Shown piece after piece: positions 6,469 to 12,823 of a DNA stretch of 12,879 nucleotides. Source of the stretch: JAWWPG01 sp038232255 (GTDB lineage: Bacteria > Actinomycetota > Actinomycetes > Propionibacteriales > Nocardioidaceae); the NCBI GenBank assembly GCA_038232255.1, contig JBBSIF010000076.1, positions 1 through 12,879 of the forward strand, given 5' to 3'. The notes below the pieces were generated by a model, which was not told where the DNA came from, did not search any database, and was given only the letters and a program-made list of their open reading frames with translations. Every line of letters begins with the position of its first letter. The first letter of the stretch is position 1. Both the position numbers and the translations under genes were made by a program.

Positions 6469-7543
6469 CGGCCCGGGCTCCCGCGGCGGCGGTAGCGGGC
6501 CAGACGTCCGGAGGCCCGAGCCCGGCCTCGGCGAAGGCGGCGCGGACCCGTGCCGCCACCTCCGCAGCCTCCGGGGTACGACAGAGGGCGATGGCGCTGC
6601 CGCCGAACCCGCCACCGGTCATCCTCGCGCCCAGAGCTCCGGCGGCAAGGGTCGCTTCGACGGCGGTATCGAGCTCCGGGCTGGACACCTCGTAGTCCCC
6701 GGCCAGCGACAGGTGGGAGGCCGTGAGCAGGGCGCCGATGTCGCGAGCGCGGCCGGAGCGCAGCAGAGCCACCACGTCGTGCACCCGCCGAACCTCGGTG
6801 ACGACGTGGTGCGCGCGACGCCGGAGGAGCGGGTCCGCCAGCCCGTGCAGCTGTTCCAGGGTCGCGTCCGACAGGAAGTCCAGGCCGAGCACTGCTGCCG
6901 CCCTCGCACAAGCGGACTGGCGGTCGGCGTACGCCCCGTCGGCGAGCTCGTGCCGGACCCGGGTGTCGATGACGAGCAGGGTCAGGCCCGAGTCCCGCAG
7001 CAGCAGCGGCACCGCCTCGGTGTGCAGCGAGCGTGTCTCGATCAGCAGCGCGGAGTCGACCTCGCCGAGCATGACGACGAGCTGGTCCATCGGCCCGCAC
7101 GGCACACCGACGAACTCCCGCTCCGCCCGCACTGCGATCTCGGCGATGTCGCGGCGGCTGAGCGCGGTGCCGCACTCCTCGTCGAGAGCTCCCAGCACGG
7201 CGCACTCCACCGCCGCCGACGACGACAGTCCCGCCCCGACGGGCACCGTGCTGGACACCGCGATGGACAGTCCGGGAACGGCGCGGCCCGTGGCGTCCGC
7301 GAACGCCCAGACGGCGCCGGCGACGTACCGCGCCCATCCGCCGACGCCGCCCGGCTGAGGGGAACGGGACAGCGTCACCGTTCCGAAGTCCTGCGACGTC
7401 ACCTCCAGGGCGCCGGCGGCTCGCCGTTCGAGGACGACGGTGGTCCGCAGGTCGAGCGCGAACGGCAGCACCGGCCCGCCGGTGTAGTCGATGTGCTCCC
7501 CGATGAGGTTCACCCGGCCCGGCGCCGACCAGGTGACCGTCAC
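6458..7543 (-). CDS. galK: Galactokinase (GHMP kinase)
   Basis: 361 aa, slightly short for GalK (about 380-390). It phosphorylates galactose to galactose-1-phosphate with ATP, the entry to the Leloir pathway. The galactokinase signature GRVNLIGEHIDYTGG is at residues 9-23 (R10 catalytic). The GHMP ATP loop PVGAGLSSSAAVE is at 101-113, the catalytic aspartate is D153 in GPMDQL, and the C-terminal GHMP motif GARMTGGGFGGSAI is at 305-318. The start is GTG at 7543, 15 bp after the VOC gene stop; the ribosome binding site is weak, suggesting translational coupling. Its stop lies inside the end of guaB1. No galT or galE is present in the window, so the rest of the pathway must lie elsewhere. Substrate is inferred from the signature; another sugar kinase of the GHMP family is less likely. 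Confidence 0.93.
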   Translation of the reverse strand: MTVTWSAPGRVNLIGEHIDYTGGPVLPFALDLRTTVVLERRAAGALEVTSQDFGTVTLSRSPQPGGVGGWARYVAGAVWAFADATGRAVPGLSIAVSSTVPVGAGLSSSAAVECAVLGALDEECGTALSRRDIAEIAVRAEREFVGVPCGPMDQLVVMLGEVDSALLIETRSLHTEAVPLLLRDSGLTLLVIDTRVRHELADGAYADRQSACARAAAVLGLDFLSDATLEQLHGLADPLLRRRAHHVVTEVRRVHDVVALLRSGRARDIGALLTASHLSLAGDYEVSSPELDTAVEATLAAGALGARMTGGGFGGSAIALCRTPEAAEVAARVRAAFAEAGLGPPDVWPATAAAGARAATS

Positions 7544-7558
7544 GGCTGTCGTCCGTCG

Positions 7559-7996
7559 TCAGAGGACACAGAACTCGTTGCCTTCGGGGTCGGCCATCAC
7601 CACGTGGTCGGGCCTGCCCTGCTGGTCGACGACCTGGAGCCGGGTCGCGCCGGCGACTCCGAGACGCTCGACCGCCGCCTCGACTCGCGGCCACCGCTCC
7701 TCCCACGGGGTCGCGCGGCCACCGCCGACCTGCACGTCAAGGTGAAGGCGGTTCTTGACGACCTTCGCCTCCGGGACTCTGAGGAACGACAGCTGTGGGC
7801 CTGCGCCGGTGGGGTCGTGGAGCGACGCGCCGTCGTCCCACTCATCCTCCGGTACGCCGAACTCGGCGAGCCACTGCTCCCAGGTCGCGAAGCCGTCCGG
7901 TGGTGGCGCCTCGGCGTAGCCGAGCGCCTCGGCCCAGAAGGCGGCAAGGGCCGCGGGATGGGCGCAGTCGATCGTCAGTGTCCACCTCGTCGCCAT
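7559..7996 (-). CDS. VOC-superfamily (glyoxalase-like) protein
   Basis: 145 aa, a single two-repeat VOC unit. The first half has LTIDCAHPAALAAFWAEALGY (ID at 9-10). The second opens with KNRLHLDV (H85) and ends in DHVVMADPEGNEFCVL (E141), the usual glyoxalase-like closing strand. A His/Glu pair in metal-ligand positions is visible, but the family covers many reactions (lyases, dioxygenases, antibiotic-binding proteins) and non-catalytic binders, so no substrate can be named. It sits 15 bp upstream of galK on the same strand and probably shares its transcript. Its ATG at 7996 is 17 bp from the start of the divergent coiled-coil gene, and it has no clear Shine-Dalgarno sequence. Confidence 0.88.
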   Translation of the reverse strand: MATRWTLTIDCAHPAALAAFWAEALGYAEAPPPDGFATWEQWLAEFGVPEDEWDDGASLHDPTGAGPQLSFLRVPEAKVVKNRLHLDVQVGGGRATPWEERWPRVEAAVERLGVAGATRLQVVDQQGRPDHVVMADPEGNEFCVL

Positions 7997-8013
7997 GTTG
8001 ACAGGATGACACC

Positions 8014-8865
8014 GTGGACTTCGAGTCGGTCGCGGACGAGCTGTACGGGCTGCTCCCCGATGACTTCACGGCGACGCGGACCACGCGCGAGAAGGAAGCC
8101 AAAGCGAGCGGCGACAAGGAGCTGGCGGGCCGGATCCGCGCCCTTGCCAAGCCGAACCAGGTGGCCTGGATGGCCAACCTCCTCGTCCGGGAGCACCCCG
8201 AGGAGGTCAGACCGCTCCTCGAGCTGGGAGCCGGGCTGCGCGACGCAAGCGCGGATCTTGACGCCGAGCAGCTGCGGGAGTTCTCCCGGCAGCAGCACCA
8301 GCTGCTGCACGCGCTCGTCCAGCAGGCACGACGCCTCGCCGCTGCCGCGGGACGGCGGGTGGGCGAGACCGCCGTACGGGGCGTCGAGGACACCTTGCGA
8401 GCCGCTCTCGTCGACCCGGAGGCCGCCGAGGCCGTGCTCTCGGGTCGGCTGACGGCGGGTCTGCAGCACAGCGGCTTCGGCCCGGGAGTCGCTCTGGCGG
8501 GCACCAGTACGTCGAAAGGCGCAGTGCCGAAGCAGCCTGCGGGGGCAGCGCAGACCTCCGAGGAGGTGGCGCGTGCCGACCAGGCGGTGCAGGAGGCGAC
8601 GTCTGCTGCCGAGGGGGCCCGCCGTACCCGGGAGGACGCGACAGAGGAGGTGGAGCAGGCTGCGAAGCTCGTGGCGGACGCAGCCGGCCAGGTGTCGCGG
8701 CTGACCGACGAGCTCGACCGGGCGGTGGCCGAGCGTTCCAGGCTGGAGGCAGCGGAGGCGAAGCGCCGGACGGCGCTGGCAGAGGCTGACCGGACGCTGA
8801 CTGACGCCGAGAGCCGGTTGACGCAAGCGCTCAACCAGCGGCGGCGGCTCGAGGAACGGCGCTAG
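8014..8865 (+). CDS. Conserved actinobacterial protein of unknown function with C-terminal coiled coil
   Basis: 283 aa; I cannot name a function. The first ~150 residues are mostly helical and carry a pattern I recognise from unnamed actinobacterial proteins: VADELYGLLPDDFTATR (7-23), KELAGRIRALAKPNQVAWMAN (35-55), LLELGAGLRDA, and a Q/R-rich helix (91-107). A Gly/Ala/Ser-rich linker (155-182) leads to residues about 183-283, which are almost entirely Ala/Glu/Arg/Gln/Leu with heptad spacing, a long coiled coil (REDATEEVEQAAKLV, LTDELDRAVAERSRLEAAEA). There is no signal peptide or membrane segment. The GTG at 8014 has AGGA at 7-nt spacing. The stop codon TAG is shared in the palindrome CTAG with the stop of the convergent GNAT gene. 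A structural or scaffolding role is possible but not shown. Confidence 0.85.
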   Translation: MDFESVADELYGLLPDDFTATRTTREKEAKASGDKELAGRIRALAKPNQVAWMANLLVREHPEEVRPLLELGAGLRDASADLDAEQLREFSRQQHQLLHALVQQARRLAAAAGRRVGETAVRGVEDTLRAALVDPEAAEAVLSGRLTAGLQHSGFGPGVALAGTSTSKGAVPKQPAGAAQTSEEVARADQAVQEATSAAEGARRTREDATEEVEQAAKLVADAAGQVSRLTDELDRAVAERSRLEAAEAKRRTALAEADRTLTDAESRLTQALNQRRRLEERR

Positions 8866-10049
8866 CCCGAAGGGTCGGGAGCGGACCGGCTTGCTGACCG
8901 GCTCGCCCACTCCTCGGCCAGGAGGTCGAACCGCAGGAGGTCGAACCGCAGGAGGTCGACCACGCGGCCGTCCGACAGCCGGTAGCACCGCCGGTCCCGT
9001 CCCGTCGGCGTGAAACCGCACGCGCGCGCGACGACCTGCGACCCGACGTTCCCGTCGCCGGCTCCGAGGCTCACCCGATGCAGCCCGTAGCCACCAGCGG
9101 CTTCGGGTCGGAACGCATGTCCGACGGCCAACCGCAACGCGGCGCTGACGTACCCCCGGCCGCGGGCGTCCGGATGAGAGCGGTACCCCACCTCGGCGGA
9201 GAGGTGGTCGAGGCTCTGGAAGCCGAACATGCCGAGCCCTCCGACGTACTCGTCGGTCACGGCATCGGCGATCGCCCACTGCACGGCCAGGCCGAGCGAC
9301 GGCGCGAGGCCGGCGTCGCGGACCTGCCGCCGAAACGACGCCGAGTCGCGCGACAGCGGCACGTCCGCGAGCCACAGGTCCGACTCGCGGTCGTGCACGG
9401 TCTCGAGGTAGCGCTTCTCGTCCTTGCCCTCGACGGGACGGAGCACGACCCGCCCGTCGCTGAGCCGCGGGACGGACAGCCACCGGGTCTTCGGCTCGCG
9501 GCTGTCTGTCACAAGCAGGGTCGCAGTCCATCCGCTGAGCGCCTCGCCGCGCTGCGGAAGGGTTCCCCGGGTCGTTGCCTCGAAGGTGAACCCGTTGTGC
9601 CACGCCACGCGCCACGAGGCGATGTTGCCGGCGACGGTCCGCCAGATGATCGTCTGCAACCCTTGGTCGGCGAACGCCCAGTCGACGACCAGCCGGACCG
9701 CGGTCGTGGTCAGTCCCAGTCCCCGGGCATCGGCTGAGGTAAGGAACCCGATCTCACCGATCCCCGGCGCCTGCAGTCCGATGCCAACGGAACCCACGAA
9801 CCGCTTGGGGCCGGCGCCGACGGCCGACTCCACCGCGAACGACCAGTCGGTGCCGCTCTCCCACGCCGTGGGCCGGCTGTCGACGAACTCCACGGCGTCG
9901 TCTCGGGTGTAGGGCACCGGGACGACCGTGTACTGCTGGCTCAGCGGGTCACGGCACTGCTCCAGCACCGCTTCCACATCTTCCGCGCGGTGCGCGCGCA
10001 GCGTCACGCGCCCGTCGGAGAGCACCGGTACGTCGTCGGGGAACCTCAC
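8862..10049 (-). CDS. Double-domain GNAT acetyltransferase (RimJ/RimL-like), second of a paralogous pair
   Basis: 395 aa from GTG 10049, which overlaps the upstream gene's TGA as GTGA; this aligns its N-terminus MRFPDDVPVLSDG with MRFPDDVPTLTDG of the paralogue. A start 7 codons earlier is possible but loses this agreement. Two Acetyltransf_3 units, about 11-180 and 195-378, each begin with a similar strand (DGRVTLRAH, DGRVVLRPV). Acetyl-CoA pyrophosphate loops are ADARGLGLTTTAV (107-118) and PDARGRGYVSAAL (293-305). Each is followed by the N-x-x-S segment: GNIASWRVAWHNGF (141-154) and GNVGSQVVARACGF (333-346). The acceptor is unknown; relatives acetylate protein N-termini, amino acids or antibiotics. 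The C-terminus carries a 15-bp tandem expansion coding LLRFD repeats (8920-8959) and a Ser/Arg tail absent from the paralogue. Confidence 0.88.
   Translation of the reverse strand: MRFPDDVPVLSDGRVTLRAHRAEDVEAVLEQCRDPLSQQYTVVPVPYTRDDAVEFVDSRPTAWESGTDWSFAVESAVGAGPKRFVGSVGIGLQAPGIGEIGFLTSADARGLGLTTTAVRLVVDWAFADQGLQTIIWRTVAGNIASWRVAWHNGFTFEATTRGTLPQRGEALSGWTATLLVTDSREPKTRWLSVPRLSDGRVVLRPVEGKDEKRYLETVHDRESDLWLADVPLSRDSASFRRQVRDAGLAPSLGLAVQWAIADAVTDEYVGGLGMFGFQSLDHLSAEVGYRSHPDARGRGYVSAALRLAVGHAFRPEAAGGYGLHRVSLGAGDGNVGSQVVARACGFTPTGRDRRCYRLSDGRVVDLLRFDLLRFDLLAEEWASRSASRSAPDPSG
8920..8959. repeat. 15-bp tandem repeat within the GNAT gene
   Basis: The unit AGGAGGTCGAACCGC occurs twice exactly (8920-8934, 8935-8949), followed by 10 of the next 15 bases (8950-8959). 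On the coding strand it reads as repeated Leu-Leu-Arg-Phe-Asp near the C-terminus. The paralogous gene has a single copy (LLFDLLREEW). The unit keeps the reading frame, consistent with replication slippage. Confidence 0.85.
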
Positions 10050-11188
10050 GGCTTCTCCCGGATCTCCCACTCCTCACGCAGCAGGTCGAAGAGCAGCATG
10101 TCGACGGCGGACCCGTCGCCGAGGCGCTCCGACCCCCGCTCGCGTCCGCACTCGGTGAAGCCGTTGTTGCGCGCCACTTGCTGGGACGCCGGGTTGCTGG
10201 CGGCCGCCTTCAGGAACACCCGCTCGACGTCAAGGCCGCCGGCATCGGCACCGACGAACGCGTGACGTACGACGGTTGCGAGCGCGTCGGAGACCACGCC
10301 TCTGCTCCGGGCGTCCGGATGAGCCCAGTACCCGATCTCTGCACCGGAACGGCCGAGCCGTGGGATGCCCACGACGGCCAGCAGCGCATCCGTGTTCGGA
10401 TCGGCGACCGCCCAGCTCACACCCGAGCCGAGCGAGGCCTCCTCGACGTTGCGCACGAGGTACTCCAGTGCGTCGCCGCCGGTGTACGGCCGAGGCAGGA
10501 ACGGGAGGAAGTGCTGCGTGCGCTGGTCCCCGCAGCCCTCGACGATCCGCACGGCGTCGGCCTCGGCGAGCGGCCGGAGCGTGACGCGCTCCCCGTGGAG
10601 CTGGGGCGTCTCCAGCCAACGGGTCTTGGGCTCGCGGCTGTCGTCGCGGTGCAGGCTCGCGACCCAGGCGTCCGGGTACTCGCCGCGGTGGTCGAGCCAG
10701 CGCCGTACGGTGCCGCCGAACGTGAAGCCCGTCTTCCACGCGACCCGCCTGGACCCGACGTTGCCGCGGTTCGCCCACCAGATGACCGTCTCGAGGTCCT
10801 GGGTCTTGAAGCCCCAGTCCAGCAGCAGGTTCACCGCAGTCGTCATGACACCGCGCCCGCGGACTGCGGGGTGCGCGCCGAACGCGAGCTCCGCACGGCG
10901 GTGGCCTTCGTCGCGCAGCGACACCGTCCCACTGAAGCGACGGTCTCCGCCGGGATGAGTCGTCTCGATGGCAAAGGCGAACTCGCGGCCGGACGTCCAC
11001 CCGCCGGCGATGCTCGATGTCAGGAACTCAGAGGCGTCGGCGAGGGTGTAGCCGAGCGGGACGGTCGTCCATCGGATCGAGACGGGGTCGACGCACTGCT
11101 CCACGACGGCCGGTGCGTCCCCGGGGTCGTGAGCCCGCAGCGTCACTCCGCCGTCGGTGAGCGTCGGGACGTCGTCGGGGAACCTCAT
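10046..11188 (-). CDS. Double-domain GNAT acetyltransferase (RimJ/RimL-like), first of a paralogous pair
   Basis: 380 aa. Two GNAT units, about 11-180 and 197-372, joined by DDSREPKTRWLETP, which is nearly identical to the linker of the downstream paralogue. Domain 1 has PAVRGRGVMTTAV (107-119) and GNVGSRRVAWKTGF; domain 2 has PDARSRGVVSDAL (291-303) and SNPASQQVARNNGF (331-344). In domain 2 the usual first glycine of the acetyl-CoA loop (RGxG) is serine S295. This may weaken cofactor binding there, although Ser can still offer a backbone amide. The ATG at 11188 has AAGGT at 6-nt spacing (11195-11199 on the complement). It leads a two-gene operon; its TGA overlaps the next GTG by 4 bp. Substrate unknown. 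Confidence 0.88.
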   Translation of the reverse strand: MRFPDDVPTLTDGGVTLRAHDPGDAPAVVEQCVDPVSIRWTTVPLGYTLADASEFLTSSIAGGWTSGREFAFAIETTHPGGDRRFSGTVSLRDEGHRRAELAFGAHPAVRGRGVMTTAVNLLLDWGFKTQDLETVIWWANRGNVGSRRVAWKTGFTFGGTVRRWLDHRGEYPDAWVASLHRDDSREPKTRWLETPQLHGERVTLRPLAEADAVRIVEGCGDQRTQHFLPFLPRPYTGGDALEYLVRNVEEASLGSGVSWAVADPNTDALLAVVGIPRLGRSGAEIGYWAHPDARSRGVVSDALATVVRHAFVGADAGGLDVERVFLKAAASNPASQQVARNNGFTECGRERGSERLGDGSAVDMLLFDLLREEWEIREKP

Positions 11189-11248
11189 CGGCTCACCTTG
11201 CCGGGTGTCGGTGGTCTGCTCAACCCGATTACCGGCGCGTCGCCCCGA

Positions 11249-11307
11249 TACGCTGAGCTGCTATGGACGAGTCCGACCCTGCCAGACCGCGGCGGTCCAC
11301 GCGGTGA
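11249..11307 (+). promoter_or_regulatory. Candidate -10 and leaderless 14-codon upstream ORF before the CNNM gene
   Basis: TACGCT (11249-11254) fits the TAnnnT -10 pattern. Eight bases later an ATG at 11263 opens a 14-codon ORF (MDESDPARPRRSTR) ending at TGA 11305-11307. That TGA overlaps an in-frame GTG (11304) of the membrane-protein gene as GTGA. If transcription begins near 11261-11263, this small ORF would be leaderless and could couple translation to the downstream gene. No good -35 is visible. All elements are short, so chance remains likely. Confidence 0.25.
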
Positions 11308-11324
11308 AAGGCCTTCTCCTGGAT

Positions 11325-12668
11325 ATGGCCCTGGTGCTCATCTTCATCCTCATCAGCGGCTACTTCGTCTTGTCCGAGATGTCGCTCGTCTCGCTCCGCG
11401 ACAGCCAGGCCAGGGGCCTCGAGAACAGGGGCCGGCGCGGCGCCGCGGTGGCGCGGCTGAACGCCGACCCGAACCGCTTCCTGGCGAGCGCGCAGGTCGG
11501 GGTCACGCTCGCCGGCTTCCTGTCAGCGGCGTTCGGGGGAGCGACCATCGCGAAGAAGCTCGCGACTCGGCTGGAAGACGCCGGGATGTCGGCGGGAGCG
11601 GCCGACATCGTCGCCCTGATCCTCGTCACGTTGGCGATCTCGTACGTCTCCCTCGTCATCGGTGAGCTCGCGCCGAAACGGTTCGCACTGCAGCGCACGG
11701 AGTCGATCGCGCTGACGGTGGCGCCGACAGTCGACCGCATCGCCAGCATCACCCGGCCGGTGATCTGGCTGCTGTCCACCTCCACCAACCTGGTGGTGCG
11801 TCTGCTCGGCGGGGACCCCAAGGCCCAACGGGAGCAGATCAGCGACGCCGAGATCCGCGAGATGGTGTCGGGCTCGGAGACGCTGGGCGACGAGGAACGC
11901 CAGATCGTGGAGGAGGTGTTCGAGGCGGGTGAGCGACAGATCCGTGAGGTCATGGTGCCGCGCACCGAGGTGGACTTCATCGACGGTGAGACTCCTGCGT
12001 ACCGGGCTGCGAAGGAGGCGCTCGACCGGCCGCACTCGCGCTACCCGGTGATCGGGGACTCCTCCGACGACGTGCTCGGCTTCGTGCACGTCCGCGACCT
12101 GCTCGACCCCAACGTCTCCGGGCGCTCGGTCCGGACGAAGGACATCGTGCGGGAGGTGCTCATGCTCCCCGACACCCGCCGCCTGCTGTCCGCGTTGTCG
12201 GACATGCGCCGCGAAGGAGCTCACCTCGCCATCGTCGCGGACGAGTACGGCGGCACGGCGGGCATCATCACGATGGAGGACCTGGTCGAGGAGCTGGTCG
12301 GTGACATCCGCGACGAGTACGACGTGGACGAGCCCGAGACGACCCGCTCGCTGACGGGTGACGTGGAGGTCGACGGGCTGCTCAACCTGGACGACTTCGA
12401 GGACGAGACCGGTTTGGTGCTCCCCGACGGTCCCTACGAGACCGTGGCCGGCTACATGGTGCAGCAGCTGGGCCACGTGCCGGCTGTGAGCGAGAGCGTC
12501 GTCTTCGACAATCACCAGCTGGAGGTGGCGGAGGTCGACGGCCGGCGCATCGCCCGCGTCAGGGTGACCGCCGCATCCGCCGCTGCTGCGCCGTCGCACG
12601 AAGACGAGAGGCCCCGGGAGGCGGACAGCGAGGCCGTCACTCCGCACCGCCTCAGCGGCTCCGCCTGA
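11325..12668 (+). CDS. CNNM/CorC-family membrane protein (DUF21, two CBS, CorC_HlyC domain)
   Basis: 447 aa from ATG 11325; an in-frame GTG at 11304 would add 7 residues. Third-position GC jumps at the ATG: the codons before it include AAA, CTT and GAT, those after are nearly all G/C-ending, favouring 11325. Residues 1-160 form the DUF21 membrane domain: a first helix (ALVLIFILISGYFVL), short hydrophobic segments at about 56-72, 94-112 and 144-158, and the family signature IGELAPKRF (112-120). The cytosolic part has a CBS pair (about 205-260 and 270-327, with RYPVIGDSSDDVLGFVHVRDLL and VADEYGGTAGIITMEDL), then the CorC_HlyC domain (about 345-412, DGLLNLDDFED). Relatives are linked to Mg2+/Co2+ efflux or transport and nucleotide sensing; 'hemolysin' labels are historical. 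The last ~30 residues are disordered-looking. It is divergent from the GNAT operon. Confidence 0.93.
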   Translation: MALVLIFILISGYFVLSEMSLVSLRDSQARGLENRGRRGAAVARLNADPNRFLASAQVGVTLAGFLSAAFGGATIAKKLATRLEDAGMSAGAADIVALILVTLAISYVSLVIGELAPKRFALQRTESIALTVAPTVDRIASITRPVIWLLSTSTNLVVRLLGGDPKAQREQISDAEIREMVSGSETLGDEERQIVEEVFEAGERQIREVMVPRTEVDFIDGETPAYRAAKEALDRPHSRYPVIGDSSDDVLGFVHVRDLLDPNVSGRSVRTKDIVREVLMLPDTRRLLSALSDMRREGAHLAIVADEYGGTAGIITMEDLVEELVGDIRDEYDVDEPETTRSLTGDVEVDGLLNLDDFEDETGLVLPDGPYETVAGYMVQQLGHVPAVSESVVFDNHQLEVAEVDGRRIARVRVTAASAAAAPSHEDERPREADSEAVTPHRLSGSA

Positions 12669-12680
12669 CATCGCGCCACA

Positions 12681-12724
12681 ACGTCCGCCCGGGTGTGCGC
12701 TGTTGCGCCCCTCTCGACGGACGT
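12681..12724. repeat. 44-bp hairpin repeat, copy A (candidate bidirectional terminator)
   Basis: Terminal arms ACGTCCG (12681-12687) and CGGACGT (12718-12724) pair perfectly. Inside, GCGC-TGTT-GCGC forms an inner stem with a 4-nt loop. It starts 12 nt after the CNNM gene's stop and lies between convergent genes, so it could end transcripts from both sides. It matches copy B at 36 of 44 positions. Confidence 0.6.
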
Positions 12725-12730
12725 AACCGC

Positions 12731-12743
12731 CACGGTCTCCGTG
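12731..12743. repeat. Small hairpin between the two 44-bp repeats
   Basis: CACGG-TCT-CCGTG is a perfect 5-bp inverted repeat with a 3-nt loop, placed in the 29-bp spacer between the larger repeats. It could add to the terminator structure; alone it is weak. Confidence 0.3.
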
Positions 12744-12753
12744 TCGACGCAGG

Positions 12754-12797
12754 ACGTCCGGCCAGGGGTGCGTTGTTGCGCTCCTCTGCGCGGACGT
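12754..12797. repeat. 44-bp hairpin repeat, copy B (candidate bidirectional terminator)
   Basis: The same 7-bp arms as copy A, ACGTCCG (12754-12760) and CGGACGT (12791-12797), and exactly the same length. The inner segment GGGGTGCGT-TGTT-GCGCTCCTC folds around the same TGTT loop, with one T-T mismatch and two G-T pairs. Differences from copy A fall mostly outside the terminal arms. It ends 26 bp from the stop codon of the converging Asp-box gene. Confidence 0.6.
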
Positions 12798-12823
12798 CGC
12801 GCGGGATGCCCGGGCACGGGCCT

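Noticed and set aside
3634..6615. Open frame of 993 codons on the minus strand opposite icd and guaB1
   Set aside because: It spans two well-recognised genes on the other strand, has no family motifs, and has the Arg/His/Val-rich composition of a high-GC shadow frame.
7975..9615. Open frame of 546 codons on the minus strand across the coiled-coil gene and part of the GNAT gene
   Set aside because: No motifs, Arg/Pro-rich; it conflicts with two genes that show codon bias and recognisable domains.
11157..11324. Longer N-terminus of the CNNM protein starting at 11157
   Set aside because: It would overlap the divergent GNAT start, has no codon bias, and the membrane domain begins directly after the ATG at 11325.
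12681..12797. Insertion-sequence ends or a small transposable element (ACGTCCG inverted ends)
   Set aside because: The inverted ends lie within each 44-bp copy, not around a gene, and no target-site duplication or transposase is seen.
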